A stretch of DNA of 15,007 bases from JBQCDV01 sp051960855 (lineage in GTDB: Bacteria > Actinomycetota > Actinomycetes > JAJZTN01), in NCBI GenBank assembly GCA_051960855.1, contig JBQCDV010000089.1:1-15007 (forward strand), read 5' to 3'. The position numbers and the translations under genes were made by a program. Under the pieces are notes generated by a model. The model ran no database searches and was not told the origin of the DNA. It was given only the letters and a program-made list of their open reading frames with translations. This document shows positions 1 to 5,951 of the stretch, one piece after another. Positions within the stretch are counted from its first letter, which is position 1, and every line of letters begins with the position of its first letter.

Positions 1-973
1 CGCTGCCCGACGAGCCCTCGACCTGGCCGCGGAGGATCCGGCGGAGGTCGGACTCCTGCCGGGCGAACAGGCAGTTGCGCAGCTGGCCGTCGGCGGTCAG
101 CCGGACCCGGTCGCAGGCCCCGCAGAACGGCCGCGTGACGCTGGCGATGACGCCGACCACGCCCTGTCGGCCGTCCGAGTCGGAGACCTGCCACTTCTCG
201 GCAGGCGCGCTCCCCCGCGTCGCAGCGTCCGCCTCGACGAGGGTGAAATCCCGAGCGAGGTCGGCGAGGATCTCCTCCGCCGTCACCATCGACTCGCGCT
301 GCCACGCGTGCTGCGCGTCGAGGGGCATCTGCTCGATGAACCGCAGCTCGTAGCCCGCGTCCAGCGCCCACCGCAGCAGGTCGGCCGGCTCGTCGTCGTT
401 GATGCCGCGCATGAGCACGGTGTTGACCTTGACGGGCGTCAGCCCGGCCGACGCGGCGGCGGCGAGGCCGGCGAGCACATCGGCGTGGCGGTCACGTCGC
501 GCGAGGGCCAGGAAGCGCTCCGGGCGCAGGGTGTCGAGGGAGACGTTGACCCGGTCGAGACCTGCCTCGGCGAGCGGTGCCGCCAGCCGAGCGAGGCCGA
601 TGCCGTTGGTCGTCATGGACAGCCGCGGCCGGGGGTCGAGGTCGGCGAGCCTCGCCACGAGACCGACGAGGTTGCGCCGCAGCAGCGGCTCGCCACCCGT
701 CAGACGGACGTCGGTGACCCCGAGGCTCACCGCCACGCGAATAACCCGGACGAGCTCGTCGTCGGTGAGCGTCTCCTCCCGCGGCAGCCAGGCCAGGCCC
801 TCCTCCGGCATGCAGTAGGTGCAGCGGAGGTTGCAGCGGTCGGTGAGGCTGACGCGCAGGTCAGTCGCTATGCGGCCGTAGCCGTCGGCGAGCACGCGAG
901 GCTGCGCCACCGTGCCTTCGCGCGGCTGCGTCACCGTGCCTTCGCGCGCCTTCAGCACCGGGGAGACCGTCAC
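1..973 (-). CDS. moaA: GTP 3',8-cyclase MoaA, 3' end cut by window edge
   Basis: Radical SAM enzyme of molybdenum cofactor synthesis. It converts GTP to (8S)-3',8-cyclo-7,8-dihydroguanosine triphosphate in the cytoplasm. 324 residues are visible. The N-terminal cluster motif CNLRCTYC (Cys47, 51, 54) binds the SAM-linked [4Fe-4S] cluster, followed by LTGGEPLLR. The C-terminal cluster motif CGAC with a third Cys 14 residues on (Cys284, 287, 301) binds the GTP-side cluster. Only the last few residues, which should include the terminal Gly-Gly, lie outside the window. I chose GTG at 973: a TAGAGT hexamer ends 8 nt upstream, and the protein then begins VTVSPVLK before the family core. GTG at 982 is the alternative but overlaps that hexamer. 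The N-terminus carries a duplicated eight-residue unit. The gene is divergent from surf1 across 36 nt. Family assignment is very secure; the start is moderately so. Confidence 0.96.
   Translation of the reverse strand, partial: MTVSPVLKAREGTVTQPREGTVAQPRVLADGYGRIATDLRVSLTDRCNLRCTYCMPEEGLAWLPREETLTDDELVRVIRVAVSLGVTDVRLTGGEPLLRRNLVGLVARLADLDPRPRLSMTTNGIGLARLAAPLAEAGLDRVNVSLDTLRPERFLALARRDRHADVLAGLAAAASAGLTPVKVNTVLMRGINDDEPADLLRWALDAGYELRFIEQMPLDAQHAWQRESMVTAEEILADLARDFTLVEADAATRGSAPAEKWQVSDSDGRQGVVGVIASVTRPFCGACDRVRLTADGQLRNCLFARQESDLRRILRGQVEGSSGS
901..948. repeat. 24-bp tandem duplication inside the moaA 5' end
   Basis: Two adjacent 24-bp units, 901-924 and 925-948, differ at one base (c907 against t931). 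On the minus strand they encode two copies of an octapeptide of the form REGTV(T/A)QP, just before the conserved RVLADGYGRIATDLR of MoaA. The unit is a multiple of three, so the frame is kept. Confidence 0.95.
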
Positions 974-980
974 ACTCGAC

Positions 981-986
981 ACTCTA
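981..986 (-). promoter_or_regulatory. candidate -10 element of moaA, possibly leaderless
   Basis: The minus strand reads TAGAGT seven nt before the GTG at 973, matching the actinobacterial TANNNT -10 pattern. A transcription start 6-8 nt downstream would fall on or beside the GTG, giving a leaderless message. This fits the absence of a good Shine-Dalgarno sequence. No convincing -35 is visible. The element lies in the 36-nt gap shared with surf1. Confidence 0.35.
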
Positions 987-1009
987 CGTCGGCGAGGTAC
1001 CGTCGCGAC

Positions 1010-1996
1010 GTGTCACGACCGCCGCGCGTGCTGCTGACCCGCCGCTGGGTCGGCCTGACGGCCCTCGCCGTCTTCATCGCCGCTGCTTGCGTCCTCCTCG
1101 GGCGGTGGCAGCTGTCGCGGTTCGACTACCGCAGCGAGTACAACCGGCTGGTCGACCGGAACAGCTCGTCGGCGCCGGTCGACGTCACCCGGCTGCTGGC
1201 GGGACGACCGTCAGACGCTGACCTGACCTCGCGAGTGGAGTTCCGGCAGGTGGTGGCCCGCGGGACGTACGTCGCCGGCGCACAGCTCGTCGTCCGTCAG
1301 CGCACCTACGCCGACTCCGGGTCACAGGGCTTCGAGGTGCTCACACCGCTGCGCACCGACACCGCCGTCGTCCTCGTCGACCGCGGGTGGGTGCCGGCTG
1401 GCTCGGACCCGCTGGCGACCCCCCAGGTGCCGGCCCCGCCCGCGGGGAGCGTCGAGGTCCGCGGGCTGCTGCGAGACAGCGAGCACAGCGGACAGGGCGG
1501 CGCCGACCCGTTCGCGCACCTGCCGGACGGACAGGTCTCCCGCATCGACACCGCGGCGATCGCGCGGCACACCGGACTCCCGCTGCTGCCCGGTTACGTC
1601 CAGCTCGCCTCGCAGGTGCCGCCTGTGAGCTCCGGCATTCAGCTGCTGCCGAGCAGTGTCAACCATCAGAACGCCGCACTGAACCTCGCCTACACAGTCC
1701 AGTGGTGGGTCTTCGCGGTTGTCGCACTGGGCGCACTGGTCGTCTTCGCCCGCCGTGAGGTCAAGGACGCGGGCGGCGAGACCGGCGGCAACGAGATGGC
1801 CACGAGAAACGAGAGGGCCACGAGAGAGGCCGGCCCGCGCCGCCCGCAGCGGCAGCCCGCCGGGGGTCAGGGGGGCTCGCGCGGGGAGCGACAACAGCGG
1901 CGTTCGGGACGGGGGCTCGACCCGCGCCTCTCGCGGGACGAGTGGCTGGCCGGCGGCGACGAGCTCGACGAGGTGCCGCAGGGCGAGACCCGCTAG
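1010..1996 (+). CDS. SURF1 family cytochrome c oxidase assembly protein
   Basis: Membrane protein of the SURF1/Shy1 family, which assists maturation of the haem a-containing subunit of aa3-type cytochrome c oxidase. 328 residues. The first transmembrane helix spans about residues 13-31 and runs into the family motif GRWQLSR. A central extracytoplasmic domain contains VLVDRGWVPAG. A conserved NHQNAALNLAYTVQWW leads into a second helix at about 230-248. A hydrophilic tail of about 78 residues rich in Arg, Gly and Glu follows, is probably disordered, and is longer than the family needs. GTG at 1010 gives MSRPPRVLLTRRWVG, a normal SURF1 opening; a weak gcgagg lies about 15 nt upstream. The open frame continues to 308, but that part is antisense to moaA. 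No oxidase structural gene is in view. Its stop overlaps that of the convergent SDR gene. Confidence 0.92.
   Translation: MSRPPRVLLTRRWVGLTALAVFIAAACVLLGRWQLSRFDYRSEYNRLVDRNSSSAPVDVTRLLAGRPSDADLTSRVEFRQVVARGTYVAGAQLVVRQRTYADSGSQGFEVLTPLRTDTAVVLVDRGWVPAGSDPLATPQVPAPPAGSVEVRGLLRDSEHSGQGGADPFAHLPDGQVSRIDTAAIARHTGLPLLPGYVQLASQVPPVSSGIQLLPSSVNHQNAALNLAYTVQWWVFAVVALGALVVFARREVKDAGGETGGNEMATRNERATREAGPRRPQRQPAGGQGGSRGERQQRRSGRGLDPRLSRDEWLAGGDELDEVPQGETR
1790..1825. repeat. 18-bp tandem duplication in the surf1 3' tail
   Basis: Two adjacent 18-bp units, 1790-1807 and 1808-1825, differ at one base (t1797 against g1815). They encode NEMATR followed by NERATR in the hydrophilic tail behind the second transmembrane helix, in frame. 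Confidence 0.93.
1993..1996. other. shared CTAG stop palindrome between convergent genes
   Basis: The palindrome ctag provides TAG at 1994-1996 for surf1 on the plus strand and TAG at 1995-1993 for the SDR on the minus strand. The two genes therefore overlap tail to tail by 4 bp, leaving no intergenic space for a conventional terminator. Confidence 0.95.
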
Positions 1997-2745
1997 AGCG
2001 CGCGCGTGGCCCCCCCGTCGACGGCGAGTGCCAGCCCGGTGAGGTAGGACGCCGCGGGCGAGAGCACGAAGGCCGCCACCCGGCCGAACTCCTCGGGCTG
2101 GCCGTAGCGGCGCAGAGGAATCCCCGCCTCCAGCTGCTTGCGGGCGGCCGCACCCCCACGGCCACCCTCCAGCTCGCGGATGCGGTCGGTGTCGATGCGG
2201 CCGGGCAGCAGGGTGTTGACCCGCACACCGTCGGGCCCCAGCTCGTCGGCGAGGGTCTTGGCGACCATGGCCAGGCCCGGGCGCAGCCCGTTGGACACGG
2301 CCAGCCCTGGGATCGGTGCGCGCACGCTCGTCGACAGCACGAACGCCAGACTCGTGCCCCCCGCGGCCACGACGCTGCGGGCCGTGCGCAGCGGACCGAG
2401 AAAGACACTCTCGAATGCCGTACGCCACGCCTCGTCCGTCGTCGAGCGCGCCTCGGAGGCGGGCGGGCCACCGACGCTCAGCAGGGCGCCGTCGAGCCGG
2501 TCCCACCGGGCGCTGGCTGCCGCGATCAGCCGGGTGTCGGCACCGGGGTCGGCGAGATCGGCGGCGATGCCGAGAGCACGCTCGCGCCCACCCAGCTGGG
2601 TGACGGCAGCCTCGACACGTTCCTCGCTGCGGCTGGCCACGACCACGCGAGCGCCCTCGGCGACGAGCTGCTGGGCGGTGGCGAAGCCGAGACCGCGCGT
2701 GCCTCCGGTGACGAGCCAGACGGTGTCAGTGAGTCCGAGATCCAT
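1993..2745 (-). CDS. atypical SDR (FabG-like) lacking the catalytic Tyr/Lys
   Basis: Short-chain dehydrogenase/reductase fold, 250 residues. The Rossmann motif TGGTRGLG (13-20) is intact, ADL (62-64) follows, and a VGG replaces the usual NAG. The catalytic loop aligns well by PIPGLA (144-149), but the YxxxK motif is replaced by S151-N-G-L-R155. Ser138 remains where the catalytic Ser is expected. The C-terminal part (NTLLPGRIDTDRI, then YLTGLALAVDGG) is typical of FabG-like proteins. I recall a conserved FabG-like subgroup with the same SNGLR pattern, so this is probably not a sequencing error. Ordinary ketoreductase activity cannot be assumed, and substrate is unknown. The ATG at 2745 lies 22 nt after the ABC exporter stop, so co-transcription is likely although no strong ribosome binding site is seen. 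Its TAG overlaps the surf1 TAG in a CTAG palindrome. Confidence 0.9.
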   Translation of the reverse strand: MDLGLTDTVWLVTGGTRGLGFATAQQLVAEGARVVVASRSEERVEAAVTQLGGRERALGIAADLADPGADTRLIAAASARWDRLDGALLSVGGPPASEARSTTDEAWRTAFESVFLGPLRTARSVVAAGGTSLAFVLSTSVRAPIPGLAVSNGLRPGLAMVAKTLADELGPDGVRVNTLLPGRIDTDRIRELEGGRGGAAARKQLEAGIPLRRYGQPEEFGRVAAFVLSPAASYLTGLALAVDGGATRAL

Positions 2746-2767
2746 GGGCGCATTCTGCCGCGCGCCA

Positions 2768-4696
2768 TCAGCCGGCCGCGAGCGCCTCCGGCAGCACCGG
2801 GGTGCCCGCTGCCTGCTCCTGGCCGGCGAACTGCTCCTGGCCGGCGAACTGCGTCGCGTAGAGCTCGGCATAGAGGCCGTCCGCGGCGAGGAGCTCGTCG
2901 TGCGTCCCCCGCTCCACGACCCGGCCGTCGTCGACGACGAGGATCTGGTCGGCATCGCGCACGGTGGAGAGCCGGTGGGCGATGACGAGGCTGGTGCGGC
3001 CGGCAAGAGCGGTCGCGAGCGCGCGCTGGACGGCGGCCTCGCTCTCCGAGTCGAGGTGTGCGGTCGCTTCGTCGAGCACGACGATGGCGGGTGCCTTGAG
3101 CAGCAGCCGGGCGATCGCCAGCCGCTGCTTCTCTCCCCCGCTGAGCCGGTAGCCGCGGTCACCGACGACCGTGTCGAGGCCGTCGGGCAGGCTCTCGACC
3201 AGAGGCAGGATGTGCGCGGCGCGGATGGCCTCCCACAGCTCGGCATCGGTGGCGTCGGGCCGGGCGTAGAGCAGGTTGGCGCGAATGGTGTCGTGGAACA
3301 TGTGGGCGTCCTGCGTGACGACGCCGATGACGTCGTGCAGGGACTCCAGCGTCACCTCGCGGACGTCGTGTCCCCCGACCCGCACCGCGCCCTCGGTCAC
3401 GTCGTAGAGCCGGGCGACCAGGCTGGTGATCGTCGTCTTGCCGGCGCCAGAGGGCCCCACGAGGGCGACCAGCTGTCCGGGCTGCACCCGGAACGACACG
3501 TCGCGCAGCACCTCCTGCTCCGGCGTGCGGTCCAGGACGGCGATGGACTCCAGGCTCGCCAGGCTGACCTCGTCTGCTGAGGGGTAACGGAACCTGACCG
3601 AGTCGAACTCCACCGAGGCCTCGACGTCGCGTGGCAGCGGTGTGGCTCCGGGACGGTCATCGACCATCGGCGGCAGGTCGAGGATCTCGAAGACGCGGTC
3701 GAAGCTGACCAGCGCGGTCATCACGTCGACCTGCACGTTCGACAGCGCGGTCAGCGGACCGTAGAGCCGTCCCAGCAGAGCCGTCAGCGCGACGAGGGTG
3801 CCGACCTGCAGCTGGTCGTCGATGGCGAGGATGCCGCCGAGTCCGTAGACCAGGGCGGTGGCCAAAGCCGCGACGAGGGTCAACGACGTGAAGAAGATGC
3901 GGCTGTACATCGCCTGCGTGATGCCGATATCCCGGACCCGCTCGGCCTTGGCGGAGAACTCCCGCTGCTCGTCGGGCAGCCGACCGAAGATCTTGACCAG
4001 CAGGGCGCCGGCCACGTTGAACCGCTCGGTCATCGTCTGGCTCATTGCCGCGTTGAGCTGCATGGACTCGCGGGTGATGCTCGCCAGGCGCCGACCCACG
4101 AAGCGCGCCGGCAGCACGAAGACCGGCAGCAGGAGCAGCGCGACCACTGTGATCTGCCACGACAGCAGCAGCATGGCGGCCAGGACGATGACGAGGCTCA
4201 CGGCATTGCTGACCACCGAGGACAGCGTGCTGGTGAAGGCCTGCTGCGCGCCGATGACATCGCTGTTGAGTCGGCTGACGAGGGAGCCGGTCTGCGTGCG
4301 GGTGAAGAAGGCGACGGGCATGCGCGAGACGTGGCCGAAGACGCGACGCCTCAGGTCGTAGATGAGCCCCTCGCCGATGCGGGCGGAGAAGTAGCGCTGA
4401 GCCAGACCGAGACCCGCGTCCACGACCGCGAGGACGGCGACGAGGACCGCGGTCTGGATGACGACGCCGCGGTTACCGGCGAGGACCCCCTGGTCGATGA
4501 TCCGCTTGAGCAGCAGCGGGGTGACGACGACGAGCGCGGCGTCGATGACAACCAGGATGAGAAACGACACGATCGAGCGCGAGTACGGCCGGGCGAAGCC
4601 GGCGATCCGCCGCGTGGTTCCCGGCTTCAACCGCACCGTCGTGACCGAGCTGTCCTTGGTGAACGACCGCAGCGAGTGCCAGCCCTGCATCGACAC
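2768..4696 (-). CDS. ABC transporter, fused permease and ATPase
   Basis: Half-size exporter of the MsbA/MDR-like class, 642 residues, acting in the cytoplasmic membrane probably as a homodimer. Six transmembrane segments lie between about residues 38 and 312. The nucleotide-binding domain has Walker A GPSGAGKTT (414-422), Q-loop Gln462, signature LSGGEKQR (518-525), Walker B IVVLDE (538-543) and switch His574, so ATP hydrolysis should be intact. A linker insert of about 20 residues (near 372-395) follows RYPSADE at the start of the ATPase domain. The C-terminus carries two FAGQEQ repeats. The GTG at 4696 is preferred over the ATG at 4690 because AAAGGGG sits 6 nt before it. The gene follows the crotonase stop by 17 nt and precedes the SDR by 22 nt, indicating one operon. 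The substrate cannot be predicted. Confidence 0.93.
   Translation of the reverse strand: MSMQGWHSLRSFTKDSSVTTVRLKPGTTRRIAGFARPYSRSIVSFLILVVIDAALVVVTPLLLKRIIDQGVLAGNRGVVIQTAVLVAVLAVVDAGLGLAQRYFSARIGEGLIYDLRRRVFGHVSRMPVAFFTRTQTGSLVSRLNSDVIGAQQAFTSTLSSVVSNAVSLVIVLAAMLLLSWQITVVALLLLPVFVLPARFVGRRLASITRESMQLNAAMSQTMTERFNVAGALLVKIFGRLPDEQREFSAKAERVRDIGITQAMYSRIFFTSLTLVAALATALVYGLGGILAIDDQLQVGTLVALTALLGRLYGPLTALSNVQVDVMTALVSFDRVFEILDLPPMVDDRPGATPLPRDVEASVEFDSVRFRYPSADEVSLASLESIAVLDRTPEQEVLRDVSFRVQPGQLVALVGPSGAGKTTITSLVARLYDVTEGAVRVGGHDVREVTLESLHDVIGVVTQDAHMFHDTIRANLLYARPDATDAELWEAIRAAHILPLVESLPDGLDTVVGDRGYRLSGGEKQRLAIARLLLKAPAIVVLDEATAHLDSESEAAVQRALATALAGRTSLVIAHRLSTVRDADQILVVDDGRVVERGTHDELLAADGLYAELYATQFAGQEQFAGQEQAAGTPVLPEALAAG
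2813..2848. repeat. perfect 18-bp tandem duplication in the exporter 3' end
   Basis: Units 2813-2830 and 2831-2848 are identical (unit ctgctcctggccggcgaa on the plus strand), and the next four bases start a third copy. On the minus strand they encode FAGQEQ twice (residues 617-628) in the tail after the ATPase domain. Confidence 0.96.
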
Positions 4697-4713
4697 TGTC
4701 GACCCCTTTCCCT

Positions 4714-5550
4714 TCAGCTGCGATCAACAGCGCGAACGCCGCTGGCGTTCCGGCTCGCCGCGAGCTGGCGGAGCAGTTCGCCCTGGGCGGAACGTTCGGC
4801 GGCGAGCTGGTCGGCCAGAGTCGGCGCGAGGGCCGCGCCCCGCAGCAGCTCCAGGGTCGCGGCGGCCGACGGGGCGGGCAGGGCGAGCACCGCCGCGACG
4901 AGGTCGTCGACGGTGGCGAGCAAGTCGGTCGCCGGGACGCTCACCTCCGCCAGGCCGATGGCGCTGGCCTCGCCGCCGCTCACGGCCCGCCCGGTCAGGC
5001 AGATCTCCGTCGCGCGGGCGCGGCCGACGCGCTGCACGAGCGGCAGCGTCCCCCCGAGGTCGGGGACGAGACCGAGAGTCGGCTCCGCCATGACGAAACG
5101 GGCGTCCTCCGCGGTGAGAATCAGATCGCAGGCGAGGGCCAGCTGGAAGCCGGCGCCGATGGCCGCGCCGTGGACGGCGGCGACGGTGAGCACGCCGGCC
5201 GGGCGCCAGCAGGTGAACCCTTCCTGGAAGGCCGCGATCGTCTCCGACAGCCGCTCGGGCGGCAGGGACGCGAGGTCGCCGAGGCTCGCCTCGCCCGGGA
5301 TCCCCGGGCCGAACATGCGTCGGTCGAGGCCGGAGGAGAACGACGGTCCGTGACCGCGGACGACGACCACCCGCACCTGGCGCGGCAGGGCGTGCAGCAC
5401 CTGCGCGAACGCGCGCCACGTGCCGGGCGTCTGGGCGTTGTGGACGTCGGGCCGGTTGAGAACGACGTCGAGGCGGGAGCCCGCCGGCTCGACGGCGACC
5501 CCCGCCTCCTCAGCGGCTGCGACTGCGGACACCCACGCTGCGTCGTTCAC
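4714..5550 (-). CDS. enoyl-CoA hydratase/isomerase (crotonase) family protein
   Basis: Crotonase-fold acyl-CoA enzyme, 278 residues. The first oxyanion-hole segment is RGHGPSFSSGLD (65-76); the second is HGAAIGAGFQLALACD (127-142). When aligned by eye to rat enoyl-CoA hydratase, the position of catalytic Glu144 is Gln136, while Glu164 corresponds to Glu156. Asp164 lies eight residues further on, the same spacing as Glu196/Asp204 in dienoyl-CoA isomerase. Simple hydratase activity is therefore uncertain; an isomerase or another crotonase reaction is possible. The order crotonase, HTH protein, ABC-F recalls M. tuberculosis echA12 (Rv1472), Rv1473A and Rv1473. The start is GTG at 5550 with a GGGGG run 1 nt upstream. 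An ATG at 5561 is out of frame. The gene follows the HTH protein by 39 nt and precedes the ABC exporter by 17 nt. Confidence 0.9.
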   Translation of the reverse strand: MNDAAWVSAVAAAEEAGVAVEPAGSRLDVVLNRPDVHNAQTPGTWRAFAQVLHALPRQVRVVVVRGHGPSFSSGLDRRMFGPGIPGEASLGDLASLPPERLSETIAAFQEGFTCWRPAGVLTVAAVHGAAIGAGFQLALACDLILTAEDARFVMAEPTLGLVPDLGGTLPLVQRVGRARATEICLTGRAVSGGEASAIGLAEVSVPATDLLATVDDLVAAVLALPAPSAAATLELLRGAALAPTLADQLAAERSAQGELLRQLAASRNASGVRAVDRS

Positions 5551-5589
5551 GCCCCCAGCATGGCGGGTCGCAGCGACTGAACTGTCAGC

Positions 5590-5805
5590 TCACGCGCTCC
5601 GCTTGCCGCGCGTCGCCCCGCCGCGTCCGCGCAGCTGGGTGCCGGACTCGCTGAGGATGCGGTGGACGAAGCCGTAGGAGCGGCCGGTTGAGGCGGCGAG
5701 GTCCCGGATGCTCTCGCCGGCGGCGTAGCGCCGCTGGAGGTCTCCGGCGAGCTGGTTGCGCTCGTCACCGGTGATGCGCGTCTTCTTGGGCAGCGTCTCG
5801 GCCAC
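5590..5805 (-). CDS. small HTH DNA-binding protein (Rv1473A-like)
   Basis: 71-residue basic protein with one helix-turn-helix at about residues 32-53 (SIRDLAASTGRSYGFVHRIL). It ends in a Gly/Arg tail LRGRGGATRGKRSA, containing RGR as in the Lsr2 AT-hook-like motif. Short proteins of this shape occur widely in actinobacteria, usually annotated only as helix-turn-helix regulators; M. tuberculosis Rv1473A appears to be the counterpart. The GTG at 5805 is favoured because GGAAGGA stands 7 nt upstream and the protein then begins MAETLPKKTRITG, a usual opening for this family. The frame is open to 5991, but that extension has no family character. Target genes are unknown. It may act locally on the crotonase-ABC-SDR unit that follows or more globally as a nucleoid-type factor. 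Confidence 0.87.
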   Translation of the reverse strand: MAETLPKKTRITGDERNQLAGDLQRRYAAGESIRDLAASTGRSYGFVHRILSESGTQLRGRGGATRGKRSA

Positions 5806-5853
5806 GGGACGGTCCTTCCAAACTGTGAAGTGCCTGCGAGCGGTTCCAGGATG

Positions 5854-5919
5854 TGGTGATCGTCCCCCAGTGGTGACCCGTGCAACCGGAACAAAACCAC
5901 CCGAAGGCAATTGGTGATC
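5854..5919. promoter_or_regulatory. putative control region with three TGGTGAYC direct repeats
   Basis: The 146-nt gap between the ABC-F stop and the HTH start contains three same-orientation octamers on the plus strand: tggtgatc at 5854-5861, tggtgacc at 5871-5878 and tggtgatc at 5912-5919. Copy starts are 17 and 41 nt apart. The region looks less GC-rich than its surroundings and should hold the promoter of the HTH gene, though I cannot identify clear -35 and -10 elements. A role as binding sites is inferred from position and repetition only. Confidence 0.35.
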
Positions 5920-5932
5920 AGTTCGATGACGA

Positions 5933-5951
5933 CGGGACAGCGCCGATCCCG
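5933..5951 (-). terminator. weak hairpin just after the ABC-F stop
   Basis: CGGGA at 5933-5937 and TCCCG at 5947-5951 form a 5-bp stem with a 9-nt loop directly beyond the ABC-F stop codon at 5952. There is no T-run on either side. It could attenuate transcription into the HTH gene, but the stem is short and may be chance in GC-rich DNA. Confidence 0.2.

Noticed and set aside
308..1009. Long plus-strand extension of the surf1 reading frame
   Set aside because: It is antisense to moaA, which has full radical SAM motifs; the SURF1 family start fits GTG at 1010.
1942..3580. Plus-strand open frames of 347 and 480 codons
   Set aside because: They are antisense to the SDR and the ABC exporter, have Arg/Ala/Gly-rich composition and show no family motif.
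5547..5900. 117-codon minus-strand frame over the HTH gene
   Set aside because: It overlaps the HTH gene in a different frame, with low-complexity Ser/Arg/Pro composition; the HTH frame has the family sequence and a good ribosome binding site.
5933..5951. Strong terminator behind the ABC-F gene
   Set aside because: The stem is only 5 bp with no T-run, so it is listed only as a weak candidate and read-through into the HTH gene remains possible.
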